Positions 7,166 through 14,880 of a DNA stretch of 64,000 bases are shown here, piece by piece. This DNA comes from Persicitalea sp038235275. Its GTDB lineage: Bacteria; Bacteroidota; Bacteroidia; Cytophagales; Spirosomataceae. The notes beneath the pieces were generated by a model. That model worked only from the letters and a program-made list of their open reading frames with translations, was not told the origin of the DNA and did no database searches. Position numbers and translations under genes: made by a program. Numbering within the stretch: the first letter of the stretch is position 1; every line of letters starts with the position of its first letter. The stretch covers positions 62,001 to 126,000 of the forward strand of contig JBBSUC010000006.1 of the NCBI GenBank assembly GCA_038235275.1. The letters are read 5' to 3'.

Positions 7166-8389
7166 CTACGCCAACGCCTTCTGCAAATTCTCGTCGATGG
7201 CTTCCAGGAAGTCCTCCGTATTGAGATAATCGTCCTTTGTCAGCTTGTCACCGTGGACGATCAGGGCGAGGTCTTTGGTCATCTTGCCGCTTTCCACGGT
7301 GTCGATGCAGACTTGCTCCAGGGTGTCGGCGAACTTGATGAGTTCCCGGTTGTCATCCAGTTTGCCCCGAAAGGCCAGGCCGCGCGTCCAGGCGAAGATC
7401 GAAGCGATCGGGTTCGTGGATGTCGGCTTGCCCTGCTGGTGCTGGCGGTAGTGGCGCGTCACGGTGCCGTGAGCGGCTTCGGCCTCCATCGTACCGCCGT
7501 CGGGCGTCACGAGTACCGAAGTCATCAAGCCCAGCGAACCGAAGCCCTGCGCCACGGAGTCGGACTGCACGTCGCCGTCGTAGTTTTTGCAGGCCCACAC
7601 GAACTTGCCGCTCCATTTCAGGGCCGAGGCTACCATGTCGTCGATCAGGCGGTGTTCGTACACGATGCCCGCCTCGGCGAATTTTTCCTTGAATTCGGCA
7701 TCGAAAATTTCCTGAAATAGGTCCTTGAAACGACCGTCGTATTTTTTAAGAATGGTGTTTTTGGTGGACAAATAGACGGGCCAACCCTTCTGCAAGCCCA
7801 TGTTCAGGCAAGCCCGCGCGAATCCTTTAATCGAATCGTCAAGGTTGTACATACCCATTGCTACGCCGCCGCCGGGGAAATTGAAAACGTCGAACTCCAT
7901 TACCTGACCATCTTCACCTTCGAACTTCATCGTCAGCTTACCTTTTCCGGGTACCACGAAATCAGTAGCGCGGTACTGGTCGCCAAAAGCGTGACGTCCC
8001 ACGATGATCGGGTCGGTCCAAGTCGTGACCAGGCGCGGGACGTTGCTCATCACGATCGGCTCGCGGAATACGGTGCCGTCCAGAATGTTACGAATCGTAC
8101 CGTTGGGCGAGCGCCACATCTGCTTTAGGCCGAACTCTTCCACGCGGTCTTCGTCGGGCGTGATGGTAGCGCACTTGATACCTACACCGTATTGCTTGAT
8201 GGCGTGGGCCGCGTCGATGGTCACCTGGTCGTCGGTTTCGTCGCGGTATTCGATGCCGAGGTCGTAGTATTTTATGTCGAGGTCGAGGTAGGGAAGGATC
8301 AATTTATCCTTAATGAATTTCCAGATGATGCGGGTCATTTCGTCGCCGTCGAGTTCGACGACCGGATTGGCAACTTTGATCTTGTTCAT
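7166..8389 (-). CDS. icd: NADP-dependent isocitrate dehydrogenase (eukaryote-like type)
   Basis: Converts isocitrate to 2-oxoglutarate and CO2 in the TCA cycle. The 407-residue protein has the pattern of the homodimeric subfamily shared with eukaryotic NADP enzymes rather than the E. coli type: VELDGDEMTRIIW near residue 11, the isocitrate-binding SPNGTIRNILDGTVFR region (about 94-109), and the metal-binding aspartates in RLIDDMVA and KNYDGDVQSDSVAQGFGSLG. AAHGTVTRHYRQHQ near residue 310 is typical of NADP specificity. It is monocistronic, with a Bacteroidota-type promoter element 46 bp upstream of the start. Confidence 0.95.
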   Translation of the reverse strand: MNKIKVANPVVELDGDEMTRIIWKFIKDKLILPYLDLDIKYYDLGIEYRDETDDQVTIDAAHAIKQYGVGIKCATITPDEDRVEEFGLKQMWRSPNGTIRNILDGTVFREPIVMSNVPRLVTTWTDPIIVGRHAFGDQYRATDFVVPGKGKLTMKFEGEDGQVMEFDVFNFPGGGVAMGMYNLDDSIKGFARACLNMGLQKGWPVYLSTKNTILKKYDGRFKDLFQEIFDAEFKEKFAEAGIVYEHRLIDDMVASALKWSGKFVWACKNYDGDVQSDSVAQGFGSLGLMTSVLVTPDGGTMEAEAAHGTVTRHYRQHQQGKPTSTNPIASIFAWTRGLAFRGKLDDNRELIKFADTLEQVCIDTVESGKMTKDLALIVHGDKLTKDDYLNTEDFLEAIDENLQKALA

Positions 8390-8434
8390 GTAAGTAGTTT
8401 TGATTTAGGGGTAAAACTCGATTGAAATGAGGGG

Positions 8435-8442
8435 CAAAAGTA
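8435..8442 (-). promoter_or_regulatory. -7 promoter element of isocitrate dehydrogenase gene
   Basis: On the minus strand the sequence is TACTTTTG, an exact fit to the Bacteroidota TAnnTTTG -7 element, 46 bp before the icd start codon. No convincing -33 TTG box is present at the usual distance; that position is occupied by a heptamer repeat array. Confidence 0.55.
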
Positions 8443-8454
8443 CGAATTATTGAG

Positions 8455-8482
8455 TTGAGAGTTTAGAGTTGAAAGTTGAGAG
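8455..8482 (+). repeat. Left heptamer array (TTGAGAG-type)
   Basis: Four consecutive 7-bp units: TTGAGAG, TTTAGAG, TTGAAAG, TTGAGAG, with a fifth degenerate TATTGAG just before. The array is followed by TGCC. A matching array lies in reverse orientation at 8705-8732, and its inner edge on the opposite strand also ends in GAGAG followed by TGCC. Confidence 0.75.
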
Positions 8483-8502
8483 TGCCGCGATGCGCGGTGA
8501 TT

Positions 8503-8541
8503 ATTTGATTAAAATTCTGATAATCAAAATTTTAATCAAAT
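8503..8541. repeat. 14-bp perfect inverted repeat between the heptamer arrays
   Basis: Arms 8503-8516 and 8528-8541 (ATTTGATTAAAATT and its complement) with an 11-base spacer. It is AT-rich and not followed by a T-run, so it is not an obvious terminator. The 351-bp gene-free stretch 8390-8740 holds the icd promoter, both heptamer arrays, this repeat and a TATATTTG element at 8669-8676; no open reading frame of note is present. Confidence 0.7.
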
Positions 8542-8668
8542 ATTTTAGATTTCAAAAATCTGCTTAATCGGTAAGGCTATTTCAGTTAATTGCTTGGCCG
8601 ATGCTATGTTTTTATTTGGTAATTGTACTTAGTTCCATTTTAATACCAGCCTGATATTTACTTTATCC

Positions 8669-8676
8669 TATATTTG
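8669..8676 (+). promoter_or_regulatory. Candidate -7 element for the glycosylasparaginase gene
   Basis: TATATTTG matches TAnnTTTG and lies 65 bp upstream of the ATG at 8741. The -33 box is not clear. The right heptamer array would then be in the 5' leader of the transcript. Confidence 0.4.
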
Positions 8677-8704
8677 TAAAGCATGATCTACGGACCGTCA
8701 GGCA

Positions 8705-8732
8705 CTCTCCATTCTCAACTCTCCATTCTCCA
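8705..8732 (-). repeat. Right heptamer array, inverted relative to 8455-8482
   Basis: Plus-strand units CTCTCCA, TTCTCAA, CTCTCCA, TTCTCCA. On the minus strand these read TGGAGAA, TGGAGAG, TTGAGAA, TGGAGAG and then TGCC, mirroring the left array. The array ends 8 bases before the start codon at 8741 and replaces a normal ribosome-binding site there. Confidence 0.75.
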
Positions 8733-8740
8733 CTAAACAA

Positions 8741-9781
8741 ATGAACAATCGTCGCTCCTTCCTCCGCTTTTCGGCCCTCGCCCTGCCATTTCTTAAAACG
8801 AACAAACTTTTTGCCCAAACTACCATGAACAAACCCATCGTCATCTCAACCTGGGACAGCGGCCAAATCGCCAACGCTGCGGCTTGGCCCGTACTGGAAA
8901 AAGGCGGCAAAGCCCTCGACGCCGTGGAACAGGCGGGTATTGCCATCGAAAACGATATCAACTGTTGCGTGGGGTTAGGCGGAAATCCCGACCGCGACGG
9001 TCGCGTGACGCTGGATGCTTCCATCATGGACGAGAAGGCCAATTGCGGTGCGGTGGCTTTTATGGAAAGGGTCAAACATCCCGTGTCAGTAGCAAGGAAA
9101 TTAATGGAACTGACGCCGCACGTACTTCTGGTGGGAGATGGAGCCCAACAGTTTGCCATAGAAAACGGATTCAGGCTGGAACCGGATGAGCTTTCGGCGG
9201 ATGCTAAAAAGGCCTACGACAATTGGTTGAAAAAAGCGGAGTATAAGCCCATCATCAACATCGAACTGCAACAGAACAAAGGGAAAGGCAAGGAAAAAGG
9301 CCACGGCCCCTTCGCCCCGGCGCGGCTGGACGACGGCTCCTTCAACCACGATACGATGGGAACCCTGGCGCTGGACGCCAACGGCGACGTGTCGGGCATG
9401 TGCACCACCAGCGGCATGGGCTTTAAAATGCGCGGTCGGGTAGGGGACTCTCCCATCATCGGGGCCGGGCTGTTCGTGGATAACGAAGTGGGCGCGGCTA
9501 CCTCCTCCGGGCAGGGCGAGGAGGTCATCCGGGTATGCGGTACGCACCTGGTGGTGGAGTTTATGCGCTCGGGTCTATCGCCCTACGAAGCTTGTAAAAA
9601 AGCCGTGGAGCGCATCATCAAGCCCGATCCCGAACGCGCCAAAACCTTCCAGGTGGGTTTTATCGCCGTTAACAAGCAAGGCGAAGTCGGGGCGTACTCC
9701 ATCCAGAAAGGATTTAACTACACCGTAACAGAAAAAGGCGGAAAGCCCCAGGTGATCAACGCCAAGAGCCATTTCGCCTAA
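8741..9781 (+). CDS. N4-(beta-N-acetylglucosaminyl)-L-asparaginase-like Ntn hydrolase
   Basis: 346 residues with an N-terminal export signal (basic NNRRSFLRF, then a short hydrophobic run to KLFAQ). The family is made as one chain and cuts itself before a threonine that becomes the N-terminal nucleophile; here that is T205 in FNHDTMGTLALD, the glycosylasparaginase form of the motif. The following GDVSGMCTTSGMGFKMRGRVGDSPIIGAGLFVD region is the substrate-binding core. Members cut the GlcNAc-Asn bond of glycoasparagine or isoaspartyl links. The start is chosen for the signal peptide; ATG 8825 is an alternative that would give a cytosolic protein. No ribosome site is visible because a heptamer array abuts the start. 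Confidence 0.9.
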   Translation: MNNRRSFLRFSALALPFLKTNKLFAQTTMNKPIVISTWDSGQIANAAAWPVLEKGGKALDAVEQAGIAIENDINCCVGLGGNPDRDGRVTLDASIMDEKANCGAVAFMERVKHPVSVARKLMELTPHVLLVGDGAQQFAIENGFRLEPDELSADAKKAYDNWLKKAEYKPIINIELQQNKGKGKEKGHGPFAPARLDDGSFNHDTMGTLALDANGDVSGMCTTSGMGFKMRGRVGDSPIIGAGLFVDNEVGAATSSGQGEEVIRVCGTHLVVEFMRSGLSPYEACKKAVERIIKPDPERAKTFQVGFIAVNKQGEVGAYSIQKGFNYTVTEKGGKPQVINAKSHFA

Positions 9782-9804
9782 TTCCTGAACAGCACTCTTT
9801 CCAA

Positions 9805-10872
9805 TTATTCCCCCACCACGGCATTCTCTTTGGGCGGAAACAGCAGCGAGGCAAATATGCTAATCGCCAGAATGCTTACGATCACAATCAGCGAATACAT
9901 ATTGTTGAAGCCCCACTCGTGCAGTTGGTGTTCGAAGAGCATCTTCAAGCCGATGAAAGTCAGTAGCACGCCCAATCCGTACTTAAGATAGCTGAACATA
10001 TCGATAATATTGACCAAAAAGAAGAACATCGAGCGCAGCCCCATGATGGCGAACACGTTGGAAAAGAACACGATGTAGGGGTCTTTGGTAATTGAGAAAA
10101 TCGCCGGAATAGAATCCACCGCAAACACCACATCGGTAAAGGCGATGACGATCATGACCACAAACAGCGGCGTGACGTACACCTTATTGTTGTGCTTGCG
10201 GCGAATGAAAAAGTGATCGACAACGTAGCGCTCGAACACGTTGAGGTAGCGGGACGACAGTCGCACGGCCGGATGCTTCTTTACGTCGATTCCCTCCTCC
10301 TTGTCTTTGGAAAATAGAATGTTGATTCCGGTATAAACCAGGAAGGCTCCGAAAATGTACAGCACCCAGCTAAATTCCTGAATTAGGGCCGAACCCAAGA
10401 AGATAAAGATGAAGCGCAGGACGATCGATCCCAAAATTCCCCAAACCAATACTTTCTTGTAGTAAATCTCCCGGACTCCGAAGGAGTTGAAAATCAGGAT
10501 AAACACAAAAATGTTATCTACCGACAGGGAATACTCCACCAGATAGCCCGTGAGGTATTCCAGCGCCATGTTGTTCTGAAAAACGGTCAGAGCGGCATCG
10601 AAATCCGTGGGTAGTTTGAGGTTGGGATAATAGACACTCCTGACGGCAGCCAGATGGGAAGGGTCGCTGATGTCGTGTACCCAATGCCCGTAGAAACGTA
10701 AAAAAACGTAAAAACCCAGCGCGAGCGCGACCCACACGGCACTCCATGAGGCGGCTTCCTTAAAACTGATGATATGGCTGGTCGATTTTCGGTTAAAGGC
10801 GCCCAAATCGAGCATCATCACCAAGATGACGAAAACCGTAAATCCGGCAAAAAATATGACTTCGCTTGACAT
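9805..10872 (-). CDS. TerC-family integral membrane protein
   Basis: 355 residues with about nine hydrophobic segments. Diagnostic features are the first-helix acid (MMLDLGAFNRKS), the EYSLSVDNIFVFILIF segment around residues 112-127 and the second FTDVVFAVDSIPAIFSIT segment, whose membrane aspartates are the hallmark of TerC/Alx proteins. Relatives export manganese or act with tellurite-resistance proteins; some supply metal to exported enzymes. No tellurite genes are nearby and no manganese riboswitch was recognised upstream. Single gene, convergent with the glycosylasparaginase and divergent from the permease gene. Confidence 0.92.
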   Translation of the reverse strand: MSSEVIFFAGFTVFVILVMMLDLGAFNRKSTSHIISFKEAASWSAVWVALALGFYVFLRFYGHWVHDISDPSHLAAVRSVYYPNLKLPTDFDAALTVFQNNMALEYLTGYLVEYSLSVDNIFVFILIFNSFGVREIYYKKVLVWGILGSIVLRFIFIFLGSALIQEFSWVLYIFGAFLVYTGINILFSKDKEEGIDVKKHPAVRLSSRYLNVFERYVVDHFFIRRKHNNKVYVTPLFVVMIVIAFTDVVFAVDSIPAIFSITKDPYIVFFSNVFAIMGLRSMFFFLVNIIDMFSYLKYGLGVLLTFIGLKMLFEHQLHEWGFNNMYSLIVIVSILAISIFASLLFPPKENAVVGE

Positions 10873-10997
10873 GTAAATTTCTGAGTTGCGTGGAATGAAT
10901 CGGCAAATTTAAGCGTAAATAACCCAAACGGCCCCGGAATAGTTGACCAGAGGTGAAAATTGCCGATGATGGCGGCCGTCCGGCGTTTCCGGCGTAG

Positions 10998-11013
10998 GGA
11001 TTTGTAGCAATCC
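10998..11013. repeat. Small GGATT/AATCC inverted repeat in TerC-permease spacer
   Basis: GGATT (10998-11002) and AATCC (11009-11013) are separated by six bases and preceded by a GC-rich direct repeat of CCGGCG. The 250-bp gap 10873-11123 between divergent genes contains this, possibly a REP-like dispersed unit, and no gene. Copy number in the genome is unknown. Confidence 0.3.
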
Positions 11014-11123
11014 AACCGCCCAGCTTGCCACTTGTCCTTTTTGTTTTGCGGCTTTGGCAAAGGTTTTTAACTTTTGCCCGACAATCCGGTTTATCCTGAA
11101 ACCGCTGGCCCCAAACATATTCC

Positions 11124-12365
11124 ATGAAATTCATCCGACAAATCCTCGAAAGCTTCCGCTTCGCCTGGCAGGCGCTGCGGGGCAACCTTACGCGCACCAT
11201 CCTGTCGCTGCTGGGCGTGACGGTGGGTATTTTCGCCATCGTGGCGGTGTTCACCATCGTCGATTCGCTGGAGCGCAATATCAAGGAAAGCATGAGCTTT
11301 ATCGGAGACAAAGTGATTTACGTTCAGAAATGGCCGTGGGGCGGTAACGGCGAGTATGCCTGGTGGAAATATTTCCAGTGGCCTGATCCCAGTTATCGGG
11401 AGTACAAATACCTTTACGATAACCTGGAAAATGCCAGCGCGGTAGCCGTCATTGACTCTAAGAATAACACAACGGTGAAGAACGGCTCCAATAGTATGAC
11501 GGCCCTGATTCAGGGAATTTCCTACGAATACAACGAAATATCAGATATACCCATCGCCGAGGGGCGCTACTTTTCGCCCATTGAAACCGATGCCGGGCGT
11601 CAGGTGGCTATTCTTGGGGCCGATGTAGCCGAGACGCTTTTCCCCGGCAGTAATGCCATCGGCAAGGAGTTCAAGCTGTCCGGGAACCGTTTCGTGGTGG
11701 CGGGCGTACAAGAGAAAAAGGGCGAAAATCTGATCGACTTCGGCGGTGCGCCCGATACCAAGGTACTGATTCCCTATAGTACTTTTGCCAAGCTCTTTCA
11801 GTCGGGTCGGCCAAATCCCGATATCGTGGTCAAGGGTTACGAGTCGGACGAGGGCCTGTACGAAGTGGAGGCAGAAGTCACGGGACTGATGCGCACCATT
11901 CGCGGCATCAAGCCCCGCGACGAGAACAACTTTGTCATCAATCGTTCCGATGCCGCCGCCGAGGCCCTTTCGACTGTATTCGGAGTACTAACTTTCGCGG
12001 GCTGGGTCATTGGCAGTTTCTCAATTTTGGTGGGAGGCTTCGGCATAGCCAATATTATGTTCGTGTCGGTAAAGGAGCGCACCAATCTCATTGGTATTCA
12101 GAAATCGCTGGGTGCCAAGAATTATTTCATCCTCTGTCAGTTTCTGTTCGAGGCCGTAATGCTGAGTTTAGTAGGCGGACTGGTGGGGATTTTCCTCGTC
12201 TATTTGCTCACCTTCATGCCGTTGGGTAGTCTGGACGTGGTTCTACTACCCAAGAATGTTATCCTCGGTCTGGGCGTTTCCAGTGTCATCGGTATCCTGT
12301 CGGGGATCGTTCCCGCCATGCTGGCTGCCCGCCTGGACCCGGTAGAAGCCATTCGCGCCAAGTAA
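11124..12365 (+). CDS. MacB/FtsX-type ABC transporter permease
   Basis: 413 residues with the MacB-PCD plus FtsX arrangement: an N-terminal transmembrane helix (TILSLLGVTVGIFAIVAVF, about 25-43), a large periplasmic domain to about residue 270, then three C-terminal helices. The end FGIANIMFVSVKERT...IGIQKSLGAK and the final LDPVEAIRAK are typical FtsX-domain signatures. Such permeases work as dimers with a separate ATPase in mechanotransmission or lipoprotein/peptide export. No ATPase gene is adjacent, so the partner must be elsewhere. Start ATG 11124 leads into an amphipathic MKFIRQILESFRFAWQALR segment normal for the family. Confidence 0.92.
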   Translation: MKFIRQILESFRFAWQALRGNLTRTILSLLGVTVGIFAIVAVFTIVDSLERNIKESMSFIGDKVIYVQKWPWGGNGEYAWWKYFQWPDPSYREYKYLYDNLENASAVAVIDSKNNTTVKNGSNSMTALIQGISYEYNEISDIPIAEGRYFSPIETDAGRQVAILGADVAETLFPGSNAIGKEFKLSGNRFVVAGVQEKKGENLIDFGGAPDTKVLIPYSTFAKLFQSGRPNPDIVVKGYESDEGLYEVEAEVTGLMRTIRGIKPRDENNFVINRSDAAAEALSTVFGVLTFAGWVIGSFSILVGGFGIANIMFVSVKERTNLIGIQKSLGAKNYFILCQFLFEAVMLSLVGGLVGIFLVYLLTFMPLGSLDVVLLPKNVILGLGVSSVIGILSGIVPAMLAARLDPVEAIRAK

Positions 12366-12420
12366 GTTTTTGGATTAATGCGGGCAAATGTGGAATTTTG
12401 TTTTTTGTCGCTTCATCCCC

Positions 12421-12450
12421 TGTCATTCTGAGCGTAGACGAAGAATGACA
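12421..12450. repeat. REP-like hairpin (TGTCATTCT ... AGAATGACA)
   Basis: Nine-base perfect arms (12421-12429, 12442-12450) around GAGCGTAGACGA. Units of this form, GTCATTCTGAGCG...GAAGAATGAC, are common dispersed intergenic repeats in several bacterial phyla. Only one copy is seen in this window. It lies in the 102-bp spacer upstream of the gene at 12468. Confidence 0.5.
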
Positions 12451-12467
12451 CTTAAAACTCCCTCTCC

Positions 12468-12941
12468 ATGCGTAAATGGGTCATCCTTGGCATATTCCTA
12501 CTGATAATATTCGGCATATTTTATTATCTCACTTTCGGCTATTACAGCGAAGGAAAGCGGGGTGGGTTCGTAATAAAGCTCAGTAAAAAAGGCTACGTTT
12601 TTAAAACTTACGAAGGAGTTCTTAACGTGGGGGGGCTCTACGAAGGCGGCGGCACACTCAACGCCACGCAGTGGGAATTTTCGGTAAACGATAACGATAA
12701 GGAGCCCATCGCCAGAATCGAAGAGGCCATTAAGACGGGTAGCCGCGTATCGCTCACCTACGAGGAAAAATTCTTTACGCTGCCCTGGGTTGGAGACACC
12801 AAGAATCTGGTCACCAAGGTGGAAGTGCTGCCCAACCCGTCCCTGCCCCAAAATCCCATGTACCAGCAGCAACCGCAACAACAACTGCCTCCTCCTCCGC
12901 CTGTGGAGCAACCGTCCGTAGATAGCACGGCGGCCTTTTAA
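12468..12941 (+). CDS. Membrane-anchored protein of unknown function
   Basis: 157 residues: one N-terminal transmembrane helix (VILGIFLLIIFGIFYYLTF, residues 4-22), an extracytoplasmic domain starting YYSEGKRGGFVIKLSKKGYVFKTYEG, and a C-terminal Pro/Gln-rich tail. Homologues in Bacteroidota are often mislabelled 6-phosphogluconate dehydrogenase, but no dinucleotide-binding motif or catalytic residue of that enzyme is present, so that name should not be used. The stop overlaps by 4 bp the stop of the convergent GH10-like gene. Confidence 0.8.
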   Translation: MRKWVILGIFLLIIFGIFYYLTFGYYSEGKRGGFVIKLSKKGYVFKTYEGVLNVGGLYEGGGTLNATQWEFSVNDNDKEPIARIEEAIKTGSRVSLTYEEKFFTLPWVGDTKNLVTKVEVLPNPSLPQNPMYQQQPQQQLPPPPPVEQPSVDSTAAF

Positions 12942-14554
12942 TTTTCTGCCGGTTCAATGTCGAATCGTTGCAGACGATTTTCTCTAATCAAAATTCGTAA
13001 AGGTCCCACGGGACGGCCTTCGTTGTGAAGGCGGTCCACGGCGGTGACGTAATACAGATACTTCTTCTCGGCCACAGCGGAGCGGTCGGTGAAGTGGGTT
13101 CCTTCGTAGCACATCCCCACGATGCGGCGCGGGTCGATGGCCGAGGGCTTTTCGCCTTCCTCGAATCGATACACCACGTAGTAAGTAGCCGAGTCGCCGT
13201 CAGTGGCCAGCGTCGGGGATTCCCAAAACAGACTGACCCCTGATGCCTGCAAAGTGGCCCCAAGTTTTTGCGGGCTGAGCGGCGGCACGGCGTCTTTCCA
13301 GGGCATGGACGGGATCAAAGCGGGATATTTGTAAAACTCATTTCGAAGCGAATCCACGAAGCCCAGCGAATTGCGGCGTAGCGAGCGTGAGCTGAAAAAT
13401 ATGCTGCCATCGGCTCCATCCTGCCGCAGGTACCGTACCTGATTGGGTATTTCGGAAGTATTACGCCAGTGCTTGTCATTATCTTCATAGCCTACGCGGT
13501 AAGCCGCTTGGCCCACATAGAAATGGCGATCGAAGCTGTTTTCGGCCCACCAGTCCACCAGATTCTTGAAAGGCACCTTGGCAAAGCCCGCCGAAAAATA
13601 AACCTGCGGGGCCACGTAGTCGATCCAGCCTTCCTGTAACCATTTGCGCGTGTCGGCAAAAAGGTGATCATAGGATGACAATCCGCCCGTAGTGTTGGAG
13701 CCATTGGCGTCATCGCGGCGGTTGCGCCACACGCCGAACGGACTGATGCCAAACTTGAGGCGCGGCTTCACCACGGCCAGCGAATCGTGGATTTGCTGAA
13801 TGAGTAAATCCACGTTATGCCGCCGCCAGTCATTTTTGTTGGCAAAACCCTGACCGTATTTCCTGAAAGTGGCGTCGTCCTGTAAGGTTTGTCCGGCTAC
13901 GGCGTAGGGATAGAAATAATCGTCGAAATGAATGCCATCCACGTCGTAGTTACGGGCTACGTTGACGGTCATCTCGGTGATAAACTGCCGCACTTCGGGC
14001 AATCCGAAGTTAAAGAGTTTGGCCCCGTCGTAATTCAGCACCCAGTCGGGACGGGTGCGGCTCAGGTTTTGGGAAGAAACGCTCCGCGACGAACGATGCA
14101 CCAGGCGGTTGAGGTTGAGCCAGGCGTGAAACTCCAATCCCCGGCGGTGCGCCTCCCGTACCATATAGTCGAGCGGGTCGTAAAAAGGCACGGGAGCGCG
14201 GCCTTGCTCGCCGGTAAGCCACTCCGACCACGGCTCATTGCTTTTGGCGTAAAAAGCATCGCCCGCCGCCCGCACCTGCACGAAGAGGGCGTTCAAGCCA
14301 ATGCCCTTATAGAATTCCAGTAGGTCGGTGAATTCCGCGCGTTGTCGGTCGGGCGTCAGGTTTTTTTGGCTGGGCCAGTCGATATTATCCACCGTGGCCA
14401 CCCACACGGCCCGGAATTCCCGCTTGGGCGGACGAACTTTCTCAGAAATTTCGGGCTGCGCCTGACAAGCGCTGAGGCTAAGATATAAGATGAAAGAAGA
14501 TAAAAATCCAAAACTAGTTTTTTTCACGCCGACAATCGCTCGTTGTTTTTTCAA
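12938..14554 (-). CDS. GH10-like glycosyl hydrolase lipoprotein (YngK/DUF187 type)
   Basis: 538 residues. A signal peptide ends in a lipobox (SLSAC), so the protein is lipid-anchored. The PF02638-type TIM barrel runs from about residue 44 (REFRAVWVATVDNIDWPS) to about 380, with motifs FVQVRAAGDAFY, FHAWLNLNR, VDGIHFDDYFYP and FGISPFGVWRN. A fibronectin III-like domain forms the last 110 residues. Related proteins are thought to act on glucosaminoglycan-type or peptidoglycan-like polymers; the substrate here is unknown. The acidic pair in HFDDYF is a likely catalytic position. Isolated gene, convergent with the unknown membrane protein. Confidence 0.9.
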   Translation of the reverse strand: MKKQRAIVGVKKTSFGFLSSFILYLSLSACQAQPEISEKVRPPKREFRAVWVATVDNIDWPSQKNLTPDRQRAEFTDLLEFYKGIGLNALFVQVRAAGDAFYAKSNEPWSEWLTGEQGRAPVPFYDPLDYMVREAHRRGLEFHAWLNLNRLVHRSSRSVSSQNLSRTRPDWVLNYDGAKLFNFGLPEVRQFITEMTVNVARNYDVDGIHFDDYFYPYAVAGQTLQDDATFRKYGQGFANKNDWRRHNVDLLIQQIHDSLAVVKPRLKFGISPFGVWRNRRDDANGSNTTGGLSSYDHLFADTRKWLQEGWIDYVAPQVYFSAGFAKVPFKNLVDWWAENSFDRHFYVGQAAYRVGYEDNDKHWRNTSEIPNQVRYLRQDGADGSIFFSSRSLRRNSLGFVDSLRNEFYKYPALIPSMPWKDAVPPLSPQKLGATLQASGVSLFWESPTLATDGDSATYYVVYRFEEGEKPSAIDPRRIVGMCYEGTHFTDRSAVAEKKYLYYVTAVDRLHNEGRPVGPLRILIRENRLQRFDIEPAEN

Positions 14555-14633
14555 GTGTCAAAGTAACGGATTTTAGACCAATTCTGGTGGACTCACCAGC
14601 GACCTTCGGTATTTTCGAGGTTTACTTGGCCAG

Positions 14634-14798
14634 CTATGGTTCGATGTGATTCAACGACTTAGGACGCTGCGAGCGACAACGGTCGCTGCAATATTTTACG
14701 TCGTCCCAGTTATCTGCCCACTTTTTGCGCCACGAGAAAGGGCGACCGCAGCTAAGGCAAACCTTTGTTGGCAAGTCTGACTTTTTTTTCATTTTCAT
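14634..14798 (-). CDS. DUF2256 zinc-ribbon-like miniprotein
   Basis: A 54-residue gene read directly from the minus strand: ATG at 14798, stop TAG at 14634-14636. The sequence has two cysteine pairs, C14-x2-C17 (KVCLSCGRPF) and C37-x3-C41 (YCSDRCRS), separated by the tryptophan-rich WRKKWADNWDDVKY. This is the DUF2256 pattern, a small family often seen with photolyase/cryptochrome or DASH-type genes and presumed to bind zinc. No photolyase gene is in this window. The cysteine and tryptophan spacing leave little doubt that it is a true gene. It lies between the GH10-like gene start and the glycogen synthase gene. Confidence 0.88.
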   Translation of the reverse strand: MKMKKKSDLPTKVCLSCGRPFSWRKKWADNWDDVKYCSDRCRSQRPKSLNHIEP

Positions 14799-14880
14799 GG
14801 TAAATGCAGGAATCTTTGTGATTTTAACGGAATATAGTACCTTTCAGACCTTACCTCAACCACGCTAACCGTATCCCGAT

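Noticed and set aside
8455..8732. CRISPR array
   Set aside because: The repeat unit is 7 bp without spacers and degenerate; no cas gene is present.
10873..11123. Manganese (yybP-ykoY) riboswitch upstream of the TerC gene
   Set aside because: No matching conserved loop sequences could be found by eye.
10793..11311. 172-codon minus-strand frame spanning the TerC-permease spacer
   Set aside because: It overlaps the start of two genuine genes in other frames and has no recognisable domain.
12468..12941. 6-phosphogluconate dehydrogenase (common automatic label of homologues)
   Set aside because: No Rossmann or catalytic motif; the protein is a short membrane-anchored one.
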